From Oscillospiraceae bacterium (GTDB taxonomy: Bacteria > Bacillota > Clostridia > Oscillospirales > Acutalibacteraceae): a stretch of DNA of 21,355 nt. Positions 1-7,665 of the stretch are shown piece after piece. Position 1 is the stretch's first letter, and each line of letters begins with the position of its first letter. The stretch spans positions 1 to 21,355 of the forward strand of contig JAQVYP010000010.1 in NCBI GenBank assembly GCA_029004655.1, given 5' to 3'. The notes below the pieces were generated by a model. It was not told the origin of the DNA, did not search any database, and saw nothing but the letters and a program-made list of their open reading frames with translations. The translations under genes and the position numbers were made by a program.

Positions 1-18
1 AATCAAGTGGAATGCTCA

Positions 19-49
19 CGAGCTATTTGCTCGCTGCATTCGCAGCTCG
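19..49. repeat. Overlapping short hairpins near the window start
   Basis: CGAGC at 19-23 can pair with GCTCG at 29-33 or with GCTCG at 45-49. A separate 5-bp stem, GCTGC 33-37 with GCAGC 42-46, competes with both. The stretch is GC-rich compared with the AT-rich DNA after position 60. It lies downstream of the response regulator gene, which reads toward it, so it could help end transcription, but no T-run follows on that strand. The rest of 1-140 shows nothing coding. Confidence 0.25.
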
Positions 50-140
50 CACTTTGCACTTATTATACCACAAATGATCCTTTTTGTCAGTATCTATGAG
101 GGTTTGCAAATTGTTCAGTAGACATTATCTATAAGGTTCA

Positions 141-761
141 TTACCTGTTTTGATAATAAAATATGGCGAGCTGTGTTCGGTCACGCAAATCAAGTTTTTC
201 GAGCAGAACGCTAATATAGTTTCGGATTGTACCTTCGCTTAAATACAGCTTTTCGGAAATTTCTTTGTTATTTAGCCCTTGCGCCACAAGTCCCAGTAGC
301 TCATATTCCTTTTTGCTGATGCCGCAAGCTTCGTAATTAAAGATATCCGACGTGTTCATAAGTGATGGGATTTTTGTTATAACTTCACCGCCAAAAACAG
401 TTTGACATTTTTCAACTGCATGAAGCGATGGTGCAATACTCTCAAAGTTTTGTTTTAAAATATAGCCTTTTGCACCGATGTTCAGCGCTTTAACTATATA
501 ATCGTCATCTGCAAAGGTTGTAAGAAAAAGTATTTTTGCACAGGGGTGTGATTGCATGATTATTTTCGCTGCATCCAATCCGCTCATCTTGTCCATCCGT
601 ATATCCATCAACAATATATCGGGCATATATTTTTCGTAAAGTTCAATCGCTTGTTCTCCATTTTGTCCAATTCCTACGATTTCTATATCCCCTGTTGCCT
701 CCAGAATTGTTTTTAATGATATCGAAACAAGGTTGTCGTCGTCAACAATCAATACTTTCAT
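141..761 (-). CDS. LuxR/NarL-family response regulator
   Basis: This is a DNA-binding response regulator of 206 residues. The receiver domain (about 1-120) has the acidic pocket DDD at 7-9, the phospho-acceptor Asp53 in the LMDIRM motif, Thr81/82 and Lys103. The C-terminal LuxR-type helix-turn-helix (about 142-206) contains LVAQGLNNKEISEKL followed by SEGTIRNYIS. The frame stays open upstream to 866, but the internal ATG at 761 fits the family N-terminus (MKVLIVDDD) and has GAAAGGA before it, so the longer version is rejected. It follows the kinase gene on the same strand after 134 bp and is presumably its phosphorylation target. The likely binding site is the palindrome at 2020-2035 (inference). 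Family membership is very secure; the signal is unknown. Confidence 0.95.
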   Translation of the reverse strand: MKVLIVDDDNLVSISLKTILEATGDIEIVGIGQNGEQAIELYEKYMPDILLMDIRMDKMSGLDAAKIIMQSHPCAKILFLTTFADDDYIVKALNIGAKGYILKQNFESIAPSLHAVEKCQTVFGGEVITKIPSLMNTSDIFNYEACGISKKEYELLGLVAQGLNNKEISEKLYLSEGTIRNYISVLLEKLDLRDRTQLAIFYYQNR

Positions 762-895
762 TATAATCTTATATCCTTTCTCAAACACAAAACACAATAA
801 AAACTCACCTGATATGGTGATTATTATGGCATTTGCAGCGGTTGCCGCTAAGGTATAGTGCGACACGCCTTTTATTTTTAGCGCAAATTTTCACG

Positions 896-1963
896 CTAAG
901 CCTCTTTCATAATGGATATAAATATTTTAAATCCCTTATCTGTTGATATTTTTATACTACCCTTAAGGGCAACAACACGCTCTTTCATTGTTGACAGGCC
1001 AATTCCGCCACCCAATAAACTCGAACTTATATTCGTTCCGTTATCTTCAATCAAAAGCTGATAAAATCCCGGATGTTCTCTGGCAACAATTGTAACCTTG
1101 GTGGCATTGCTATGCTTTGAAATATTATTTAGCGCTTCTTTTATAATTGCTATAAACCCGAATTTAATGTTTTTTGGCACTATCGTTCCAAAATCGTATT
1201 CTAAAAATATGTTCTGTGACGGTGTTTTTTCAATCAATTCATTAATAGCTGAATGTAAGTCAATAGACTCCTCGTGAAGGTCATGAACACTGTTGCGAAT
1301 GCTTGTCATAGCATTGTTTAATGTCTCATTCAGTTCGATTAAATTCCTTTCTGTTGAAGGCTCATTGTTTGTCGCTTTTAGTGCGCCTATCTGTAAAATA
1401 GAACGGGTAATCATATGACCTACATTGTCATGAATTTCCCGCGCAATTCGGTTTCGTTCCTGAAGTGTTGCCATATATATTTCATAATCCTGCTTTTCAA
1501 GCAAATCGTGATTTTTGTTTTCAAGAAGAATTTTCAGCTCTGTACTGGAATCGCGAATTTCCTTCAATTTCTGCCCCAATGACCTTTGCTGACCTGTTCG
1601 ATATTCAAGCAAAACAGCCATTGCCGAAAATGCAGCAATAGCGCAGGATACAAATAAAGAGGTAGTTTTAAACACTAAGCACAAACTAACGATGCTGATA
1701 ATGATTGGAATTGTTTTTCTTCTGCCAACTATGCCGTATATGGCAACCGGCAAAAACAGTGCAAAAACCGGAATAAATATGCTTATTAAACAATACAAGC
1801 AAGAAATGGCAAGGGGCACAGGCGAGTTTTCGGCATAAAATCCAAAGCAGCTGATGGCGACAATAAACAAGACTGCCGTAATATAAACAGTATCAATTGA
1901 ATACTCTGGCATTAATGTTAGGCATAAAATAAATATCAGTAGTTTGTCTATTAAGTATTTCAT
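896..1963 (-). CDS. Sensor histidine kinase, HisKA_3 type
   Basis: This is a membrane histidine kinase of 355 residues. The N-terminal half (about 5-120) is a run of hydrophobic segments, probably five or six helices with short loops and no large extracellular sensor domain, so the stimulus is probably felt within the membrane. A coiled-coil-like linker (about 125-165) leads to the H-box ERNRIAREIHDNVGH with phospho-acceptor His178. The HATPase domain shows the N-box EALNN (276-280), the DNG motif (307-309) and the glycine-rich GGGIGLSTMKERV region (318-330). The start is set by GGAGG five to six bases before the ATG. It is divergent from an ABC exporter and upstream of a LuxR-type regulator, an arrangement common for Firmicutes antibiotic- or envelope-stress systems. 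The ligand cannot be named. Confidence 0.94.
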   Translation of the reverse strand: MKYLIDKLLIFILCLTLMPEYSIDTVYITAVLFIVAISCFGFYAENSPVPLAISCLYCLISIFIPVFALFLPVAIYGIVGRRKTIPIIISIVSLCLVFKTTSLFVSCAIAAFSAMAVLLEYRTGQQRSLGQKLKEIRDSSTELKILLENKNHDLLEKQDYEIYMATLQERNRIAREIHDNVGHMITRSILQIGALKATNNEPSTERNLIELNETLNNAMTSIRNSVHDLHEESIDLHSAINELIEKTPSQNIFLEYDFGTIVPKNIKFGFIAIIKEALNNISKHSNATKVTIVAREHPGFYQLLIEDNGTNISSSLLGGGIGLSTMKERVVALKGSIKISTDKGFKIFISIMKEA

Positions 1964-1992
1964 GTAAATCCTCCGTGTGCGCTTTGATTTTT

Positions 1993-1998
1993 ATTATA
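1993..1998 (-). promoter_or_regulatory. Putative -10 box for the kinase/regulator operon
   Basis: The minus strand reads TATAAT here, about 30 bases upstream of the kinase start codon. No good -35 hexamer lies 17 bases upstream, and that position (about 2016-2021) touches the edge of the palindrome at 2020-2035. This fits a regulator-dependent or autoregulated promoter. Confidence 0.45.
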
Positions 1999-2019
1999 TC
2001 ATACTTTTTAAACTTTAAA

Positions 2020-2035
2020 TATGACAAATGTCATA
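2020..2035. promoter_or_regulatory. Palindromic operator for the LuxR-type regulator
   Basis: TATGACAAATGTCATA is a perfect 7-bp inverted repeat around a 2-bp centre. It matches the TGAC-N4-GTCA style of site known for several Firmicutes LuxR/NarL-family regulators. It lies between the divergent kinase and exporter genes, about 20 bp upstream of the exporter's -35 region and at the -35 of the kinase promoter. Activation of the exporter and autoregulation of the two-component genes are inferred. Confidence 0.65.
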
Positions 2036-2078
2036 TCAACTACTTACTCTATTCACTTTTGTATATTTTGAATATATG

Positions 2079-2084
2079 TATAAT
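2079..2084 (+). promoter_or_regulatory. Putative -10 box for the ABC exporter operon
   Basis: TATAAT lies 31 bp before the ATPase start codon. The region 17 bases upstream (about 2056-2061) has no recognisable -35 box. A weak -35 with the palindrome centred near -63 is typical of an activator-dependent promoter. Confidence 0.45.
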
Positions 2085-2114
2085 AATATTAGATTGAATT
2101 AGGAGGCAAATATT

Positions 2115-3053
2115 ATGGCTGCAATTGTTGAAATAGAAAATCTGGTAAAGAGATATAAGGAATTAGTCGCACTCGACCATTTTAATTTGGAAATAAACGA
2201 AGGTGAAATCTTTGGTTTGCTAGGTCCCAACGGGTCCGGAAAAACAACCACCATCAACTGCCTTTTATCGTTGCTAACATATGATAAAGGCACAATTCGC
2301 GTATTTGGCAAGCAAATGAAGCCTGATAGCTATGCGCTAAAACATGATATTGGTGTAGTTATGCAAAATGTGGCAGTGTTTGATGAGTTGACTGTTTGGG
2401 AAAATATCGACTTTTTCTGTGGACTTTATATTAAGGATAAAAAAGAACGTAAAAAGCTGGTTAATGAAGCAATTGAATTTGTTGGACTTGAAGAGTTTTC
2501 CAAAATGAACCCCAAAAAGTTATCCGGAGGTCTGCTGCGCCGACTAAATATTGCCTGTGGAATTGCACACAAGCCAAAACTGATAATTATGGATGAGCCT
2601 ACTGTGGCAGTCGACCCGCAAAGTCGCAATAAAATTTTGGAGGGTATTCAGCAACTAAATCGTGATGGTGCGACTGTTATTTATACTTCTCATTACATGG
2701 AAGAGGTTGAACAAATTTGCACCCGTATCGCGATAATGGATAGGGGCAAAAATCTAGCAATTGGGACTAAGGAAGAGCTTAAACAGATGATTAAGAACTC
2801 GGAAAATATATCTATTGAAATTCCAACTTTGGACGATACACATATTGAGAGAATTAAAGAATTAAACCACGTTTATTCTGCCGTATATCAGAACAATCAG
2901 TTAAAAATTGGCTGCAGCGGCGGCAAACATAATCTGATGCATGTTTTAAATTATCTGCAAGAAAACAATATTTCTTTTGGAAGAGTATATTCAGAACTTC
3001 CGACATTGAACGATGTGTTTCTTGAAATAACTGGTAAGGAGTTGCGTGATTAA
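2115..3053 (+). CDS. ABC exporter ATP-binding protein (DrrA/NatA-like)
   Basis: This is the nucleotide-binding subunit, 312 residues, of an ABC-2 type exporter. It shows Walker A GPNGSGKT (37-44), a Q-loop near VVMQN (81-85), Walker B LIIMDEP (156-162), the D-loop and the switch histidine in YTSHYMEE (His193). The signature reads LSGGLLRR (136-143), with Leu where many ABC proteins have Gln, a change also common in the DrrA-like group. The C-terminal third (about 215-312) is the extra domain usual in this family. AGGAGG precedes the ATG. The two downstream genes encode its membrane partners, spaced 3 bp and then overlapping, so the three form one operon. The substrate is probably a drug, peptide or lipid (inference from family and the adjacent two-component system). 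Confidence 0.95.
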   Translation: MAAIVEIENLVKRYKELVALDHFNLEINEGEIFGLLGPNGSGKTTTINCLLSLLTYDKGTIRVFGKQMKPDSYALKHDIGVVMQNVAVFDELTVWENIDFFCGLYIKDKKERKKLVNEAIEFVGLEEFSKMNPKKLSGGLLRRLNIACGIAHKPKLIIMDEPTVAVDPQSRNKILEGIQQLNRDGATVIYTSHYMEEVEQICTRIAIMDRGKNLAIGTKEELKQMIKNSENISIEIPTLDDTHIERIKELNHVYSAVYQNNQLKIGCSGGKHNLMHVLNYLQENNISFGRVYSELPTLNDVFLEITGKELRD

Positions 3054-3056
3054 TTT

Positions 3057-4193
3057 ATGTTTTTTCATACATTAAAATACTCACTAAAGTCCACCGTACG
3101 CACAAAAGAAATCACTTTTTGGACTTTGCTTTTCCCCTTTGTTTTAGGAACTCTGTTCTTTCTTGCCTTTGGTAATGCTTTCGAATCAACCGAGGTGTTT
3201 TCTAAAATCCCTGTGGCAGTCGTTGAAACAGACAATAAAAATAGCGCTTTTTCAGAAATATTGAAATCGTTCAGCACCGAAGCTGAAGATTCTTTGTTTG
3301 TTACCACATTCACAGACGAAAAGTATGCAAAGCAAAGCCTAAAAAACAATGATGTGACAGGCATATTCTTTGTGGGAGATGAAATTACCTTAACCGTGAA
3401 AGAAGATGGACTATACCAAACGGTATTAAAGGTATTTCTTGAACAATATCAGCAAACTGAAAACACAATTAATGAAATTATTAGTGTGAATCCCTCTGGC
3501 GTCCAGAGCGCAATTAACGTACTAAGCAATGACACTAATTATTATAATTTTGTGGACACTGCTCGTGGAGCAATGGACCCATATGTTCAATATTTTTATG
3601 CACTCATTGCCATGAGTTGCCTCTATGCTTGTTTCCTGAGCTTGGACCGTACTGTTAAGCTGCAAGCGGATTTAAGCCCGCTTGGACAGCGTAGAGGTGT
3701 CGCCCCTACAAGAAAATTAACCGTCATTGCTTCAGAGTTTATGTCATGCTTACTCATACAGTTTCTTGTGGAGTGCGCATTGTTAATCTATCTGACGGTA
3801 ATATTGAAAATTGATTTTGGTAACCGTATCCCGCAGATGTTACTACTAATGTTCTTCGGCTCTGCATTTGGTGTAGCTTTGGGAGTGTTTATCGGTGCGA
3901 TACCGCGTATTTCGGAAGGCGTAAAAACAGGCATTAGTACAAGTGTTTGCATGATACTCTCCTTTTGCAGCGGACTTATGTTTAGTGGTATGCGACTTCT
4001 CATTGAGCATACCTTTCCGATTTTTAACCGCTTAAACCCAGCAGCTTTAATTGTAGATTCGTTCTATGCGCTGAATGTTTTCGACACTTATGAACGGTTT
4101 GCCACAAATATGATAACCCTTGCTTTTATGACTTTAATTCTATGTGTTGCAAGTGTGTTTATGACAAGGAGGAACAAATATGCCAGTTTATAA
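3057..4193 (+). CDS. ABC-2 family exporter permease, first subunit
   Basis: This is a membrane subunit of 378 residues. It has the ABC-2 layout: one N-terminal transmembrane helix (about 22-42), a polar extracytoplasmic domain (about 45-175), then roughly five hydrophobic helices from about 180 to 370. It starts 3 bp after the ATPase stop and has no strong ribosome binding site of its own; translation is probably coupled to the upstream gene. The last 14 bp overlap the second permease. Two related permeases of equal size next to one ATPase suggest a heterodimeric pore. Specificity is not visible in the sequence. Confidence 0.9.
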   Translation: MFFHTLKYSLKSTVRTKEITFWTLLFPFVLGTLFFLAFGNAFESTEVFSKIPVAVVETDNKNSAFSEILKSFSTEAEDSLFVTTFTDEKYAKQSLKNNDVTGIFFVGDEITLTVKEDGLYQTVLKVFLEQYQQTENTINEIISVNPSGVQSAINVLSNDTNYYNFVDTARGAMDPYVQYFYALIAMSCLYACFLSLDRTVKLQADLSPLGQRRGVAPTRKLTVIASEFMSCLLIQFLVECALLIYLTVILKIDFGNRIPQMLLLMFFGSAFGVALGVFIGAIPRISEGVKTGISTSVCMILSFCSGLMFSGMRLLIEHTFPIFNRLNPAALIVDSFYALNVFDTYERFATNMITLAFMTLILCVASVFMTRRNKYASL

Positions 4194-5328
4194 GACGTTT
4201 TTTAATATACTGGGGAAACAAAAATCCTCCATTGTTATATACATTATTATATTTATCGTAATTTCAATCATTATGACTACACAAGGCAGCAATGAAGCAA
4301 AGTCCAGCTTTGCACAGGCAAAGTACGAAATATCAGTTTTCGATTATGATGACAGCGAACTAAGCCGTTCGTTTACAAAATATATGGGGCAAATTAATAC
4401 ATTATTAGAGTTGGAGGACGACAAGGAAGCATTGCAGGATGAGCTGTTCGCCCGAAGAATTCAATGTGTAATCAGAATTCCAAAAGACTTTGAAACAAAG
4501 GTAGCGGGTGGTAATGCTACCGAATTACTTGAAATCACCTCCATGCCCGGGACTATTTATGGTAGAACCATATCTTCTCAAACCGATGTATTTGTTCGCA
4601 CCATTAGTGCGTATATTGCAGCTGACTTTTCATTAGAAGATGCACTGCTTAAAACTGAGCAAACACTCTCCAAAACAGCTACAGTATCACTACTTGATTC
4701 TTCTTCCAGCGGATCAAAATCACAATTATATTATTTCTATATATTCGTGCCATACCTTCTCGTTTGCATTATGTTGGTTGGTATAGGCCCGTGCCTGATA
4801 GTATTTAATAAAAAATTGTTGCGTAATCGCATGGAGTGCTCCTCTTATCCATTGCTTAGAAAAAACATACAATTGCTTGTTTCAACTATCTTGGCTGCAA
4901 TTGTAATAACCTTGGTTTTCGTAGTTTTGTCAGCCGTCATGTACGGCGCTGAATTATTTACAGTCAAAGGTGCTCTATTTATCCTCAACGCCTTCTGCTT
5001 TATGTGGGTCGCGCTTAGCATAGCCTTTTTTGCAGGACTGTTTGCGAAAAATTCCAATGTGCTAAACATGGTTGGTAACGTCGTAGGACTGGGCTTGAGT
5101 TTCCTTGGTGGAATTTTCGTTCCATTGGAGATCTTTGGTGCCGGGATGAAAACAGTGGCTCGTTTTCTGCCAACATATTGGTATGTAATGGCAAACGATT
5201 TCATTGAAAGTGGCTCTTATAAATTAAATCCGAATGAGTTACTAATCTATTTTGCAATTCAATTTGGGTTTGCCGTAGCAATAACTTCTTTAGCCTTAGC
5301 ACTGTATAAAGCCAGAAAGCAAACCTAA
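4180..5328 (+). CDS. ABC-2 family exporter permease, second subunit
   Basis: This is a 382-residue partner permease with the same topology: N-terminal helix (about 17-34), extracytoplasmic domain (about 36-180), then five or six helices. The motif FLGGIFVPLEIFG followed by the ARFLPTYWY segment near the C-terminus is typical of ABC-2 permeases. AAGGAGG lies inside the end of the previous gene and sets the start, giving a 14-bp overlap and translational coupling. It completes the exporter set by the divergent two-component system. No terminator-like hairpin with T-run directly follows; the inverted-repeat element at 5389-5503 is the first strong structure downstream. Confidence 0.9.
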   Translation: MPVYKTFFNILGKQKSSIVIYIIIFIVISIIMTTQGSNEAKSSFAQAKYEISVFDYDDSELSRSFTKYMGQINTLLELEDDKEALQDELFARRIQCVIRIPKDFETKVAGGNATELLEITSMPGTIYGRTISSQTDVFVRTISAYIAADFSLEDALLKTEQTLSKTATVSLLDSSSSGSKSQLYYFYIFVPYLLVCIMLVGIGPCLIVFNKKLLRNRMECSSYPLLRKNIQLLVSTILAAIVITLVFVVLSAVMYGAELFTVKGALFILNAFCFMWVALSIAFFAGLFAKNSNVLNMVGNVVGLGLSFLGGIFVPLEIFGAGMKTVARFLPTYWYVMANDFIESGSYKLNPNELLIYFAIQFGFAVAITSLALALYKARKQT

Positions 5329-5388
5329 CATCTTCTCCATGGCGTTAATGTATTTAAGCCTTATGATGAGAAATGACTATATAACAGA

Positions 5389-5503
5389 AAAAGCCGCTTA
5401 CTCTTTTTGATATAATCCCCATAGAATAGACACTTGAAATAACAAAAAGATTTCAAGACTATTTTAAGAGGATTATATCATACACTAAGAGCAAGCGGCT
5501 TTT
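5389..5503. repeat. Nested inverted-repeat element (MITE-like or bidirectional terminator)
   Basis: The outer arms are AAAAGCCGCTT (5389-5399) and AAGCGGCTTTT (5493-5503). Inside them GATATAATCC (5408-5417) pairs with GGATTATATC (5470-5479), and CTTGAAA pairs with TTTCAAG near the centre. The whole 115 bp folds as one long imperfect hairpin. It carries no coding capacity. It lies between the plus-strand exporter operon and the end of the minus-strand sugar operon, so it may also stop transcription from both sides. A small non-autonomous transposable element or an insertion-sequence remnant is the main alternative. The interval 5504-5598 shows nothing further. Confidence 0.55.
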
Positions 5504-5598
5504 GTTGATTATCAACCTATTAATTTATAAACATATATGTGAATGTCCATATGGCTTTTTTGTACGGATTCTTATGCAATGCTAGAACATGTCACAAT

Positions 5599-6516
5599 CT
5601 ACAGCTTATTAGAGTGAATTTGTGCAAACAGTGCCGGTGGATAATCCGGCACAGCACCAAGCTGTGTCACCACATAATCGCTGAGAGCAATCCCTCTGTT
5701 AAGGCAGATGGGCAGATCCTCTCCACTAAGATAATTATGAAGAAAAGCGGCGGAAAAACTGTCTCCGGCACCAACAGCAGATTTTAGCTTGCTTTGTGGC
5801 TTATCTGATTTCAGGATTCTGTCTTGGCAGACATCATACAGCAAAGCCCCGTCTTTATCTAGTGTTACTAGTATCAAGCGAATGGATGTCCAGCGTTGTG
5901 CCAATGCTCGACAAAGGCGGGCGGTATAGTCCCCCTCTTCCCCCGACACCTCGACCAATCCCAGTTCCTCCAACACTCTGTATTCTTCTCGGCTAATTTT
6001 CAAAATCGTACACGATTTTAAACAACTTTCCAGAATGTCTCGACTGTAAAAGGGCTTGCGGATATTGATGTCGCAAAAGATATCTCGGAATCCGCCCTGC
6101 TCCAGTAAGCAGTTCGCTGTGCTTCGTGAAATCTCGCTGCGCTGGCTCAATGTTCCCATATACAGCACATCAGCTTGCTGTTCTTTAATACTTTGCAGCT
6201 TTTCCGAAGAAAGGTCAATGAAATCATATGCCACATCACCAACCAAATCGTAGTGTGGTGAATTATGCTCATCCAAAGTCACCTGACAGATACCGGTAGG
6301 CTGTGGCACCTGTTTTACATAATCAGCGGATATTTGGAAATCTCGAATAATATCTAGCGTTTGTGTTCCCAGAGCATCTTCACCTACGGCTGTTATTAGG
6401 GACACAGCTTCACCAAGGCGAGCCAAATGAGCGGCAAAATTCAAAGGAGCGCCACCAATTCTTTTTTCTTCTCCGAAAATGTCCCATAAAACTTCGCCAA
6501 ATACAAGAACGCTCAT
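5599..6516 (-). CDS. PfkB-family carbohydrate kinase, probable fructokinase
   Basis: This is a cytoplasmic sugar kinase of 305 residues, the usual PfkB length. It opens with the substrate-binding strand VLVFGEVLWDIF, followed by the GGAPLNFA motif (21-28), and ends with the anion-hole signature GAGDSFSAAF (249-258) with catalytic base Asp252. The GEVLWD...GGAPLN pattern is that of the fructokinase/2-keto-3-deoxygluconate kinase branch. The GH32 beta-fructosidase in the same operon makes fructose the best guess, giving fructose-6-phosphate. GGGAGG and AAGGGG precede the ATG. It is the last gene of the operon, 81 bp after the previous one; that gap carries a possible gene remnant. Exact substrate is inferred. 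Confidence 0.88.
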   Translation of the reverse strand: MSVLVFGEVLWDIFGEEKRIGGAPLNFAAHLARLGEAVSLITAVGEDALGTQTLDIIRDFQISADYVKQVPQPTGICQVTLDEHNSPHYDLVGDVAYDFIDLSSEKLQSIKEQQADVLYMGTLSQRSEISRSTANCLLEQGGFRDIFCDINIRKPFYSRDILESCLKSCTILKISREEYRVLEELGLVEVSGEEGDYTARLCRALAQRWTSIRLILVTLDKDGALLYDVCQDRILKSDKPQSKLKSAVGAGDSFSAAFLHNYLSGEDLPICLNRGIALSDYVVTQLGAVPDYPPALFAQIHSNKL

Positions 6517-6521
6517 GCCCC

Positions 6522-6597
6522 TTAACCTCCCCTGTATTCCAAATAAATCCCATCAAAAAAGTCCTGTTCTTCTAGAAAAGCATTAATAACTTTTTTA
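6522..6597 (-). pseudogene. Possible C-terminal coding remnant before the fructokinase
   Basis: In the gap between the FG-GAP-like gene and the fructokinase one minus-strand frame reads KKVINAFLEEQDFFDGIY and then LEYRGG before TAA. The composition is protein-like, but there is no ATG in frame and no ribosome binding site. It could be the tail of a deleted operon gene. Chance is a real alternative at this length. Confidence 0.2.
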
Positions 6598-7635
6598 CTA
6601 GTCCTCAACAAAGTAGAGAACACCCTGTCCAATCTCTCTGTTGGCAGATACAATGACATCTTTATCAATAAGATTTATTATATCAACATTACTTGGGCCG
6701 ACTCCGCTATCAATTACCTGAGAAACAAAAGAGGCTGTTTCTTTATTCCACTGTACAAAGAACAACTCCTTATCTCCTCTTCTGCAACCACCAATAAATG
6801 TTGGAACACCTCGTAAAGTACAAGCTTTTATCACATGATAAAAATCCTCGATTACGGGATATTGATATACCTTCTTATAGCTGCCATCAATTTTCTTATA
6901 AATTGCTAGTGTATTCCCGTGAAATGGGGATATAGTCGCAAGCTCAAGTTCCCCGTCGCAATCAATATCCAGTGCAGCAACATCACTGGTCGGCTCATCC
7001 AATAGCTGCTCTATTCGCCAGTTCGGTTTTTCTCCTGCAGGCGGAAGTATTAAAAACACACCGCTTTCACAGGTTACAATTCCTGCATTTTCCCCGTTCC
7101 ATACGACGTGTGAATAACCGTGGTTTTTGTTTAAGCCTTCCATTATTACTTCTAAATGGAACGGTTCATCCGGAGTATCCGGCAGCTTGCACGCATAAAG
7201 TTTTCCCGGGTCTGACCAGTCTTCTTTTTCTTTTTTCGAAGTGCAAAGCGTAGCACCTAAAAAATAATTGACACCATTTGCTACCAGAATATCAAATCGA
7301 TGTATATAAGGAAGCTTTAACACGGTGCGTATTGCCCATTTATCCCCGTTTTCACTTTTACCCCATACAATAGTTGCATTTTCGGACTGAAATGTAGGAA
7401 AAAAATTCTGAACAGCTAAAAATTCTCCTTGTTTTCCCGGTATTTCCACTACGGACATAGTTCCACCCGGCTCCGTCCATATTGTATGCTTATCTTCATA
7501 GTTTTCGCCGCTGAAAAAGCAGCATTCGCCCTCCCCTTCGGTGGCAAAAAGAGGACACGTTTGGCGATTATATGTGATTTTGCTTGCCGCATAGCATCTA
7601 AACATTTCTACACGTTTTTCTTTAATAAACTTCAT
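6598..7635 (-). CDS. FG-GAP/VCBS-like beta-propeller protein of unknown function
   Basis: This is a 345-residue protein with no signal peptide and no membrane segment. Sequence texture is repeated short beta strands (for example FDILVANGVNYFLGAT, VAALDIDCDGELELATIS, IINLIDKDVIVSANREIG). The central DIDCDGELEL stretch matches the calcium-loop consensus of FG-GAP/VCBS repeats (DxDxDGxxE). No catalytic motif is recognised. The frame extends to a TTG at 7647, but GGAGG lies five bases before the ATG at 7635, so this start is chosen. It sits between the UlaG-like lactonase gene and the fructokinase in the sugar operon, which suggests an intracellular role with the same substrate, perhaps as a lyase, epimerase or lactonase of propeller fold (inference only). 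Confidence 0.75.
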   Translation of the reverse strand: MKFIKEKRVEMFRCYAASKITYNRQTCPLFATEGEGECCFFSGENYEDKHTIWTEPGGTMSVVEIPGKQGEFLAVQNFFPTFQSENATIVWGKSENGDKWAIRTVLKLPYIHRFDILVANGVNYFLGATLCTSKKEKEDWSDPGKLYACKLPDTPDEPFHLEVIMEGLNKNHGYSHVVWNGENAGIVTCESGVFLILPPAGEKPNWRIEQLLDEPTSDVAALDIDCDGELELATISPFHGNTLAIYKKIDGSYKKVYQYPVIEDFYHVIKACTLRGVPTFIGGCRRGDKELFFVQWNKETASFVSQVIDSGVGPSNVDIINLIDKDVIVSANREIGQGVLYFVED

Positions 7636-7665
7636 GATACCCTCCAAACCTTTATTACTGCCTTA

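Noticed and set aside
762..866. Longer N-terminus for the response regulator
   Set aside because: The extra 35 residues do not belong to the receiver domain and the ATG at 866 has no ribosome binding site; the ATG at 761 does.
4845..5204. Minus-strand open frame of 119 codons in the second permease gene
   Set aside because: It is the antisense shadow of membrane-helix codons; no start signal and no recognisable motif.
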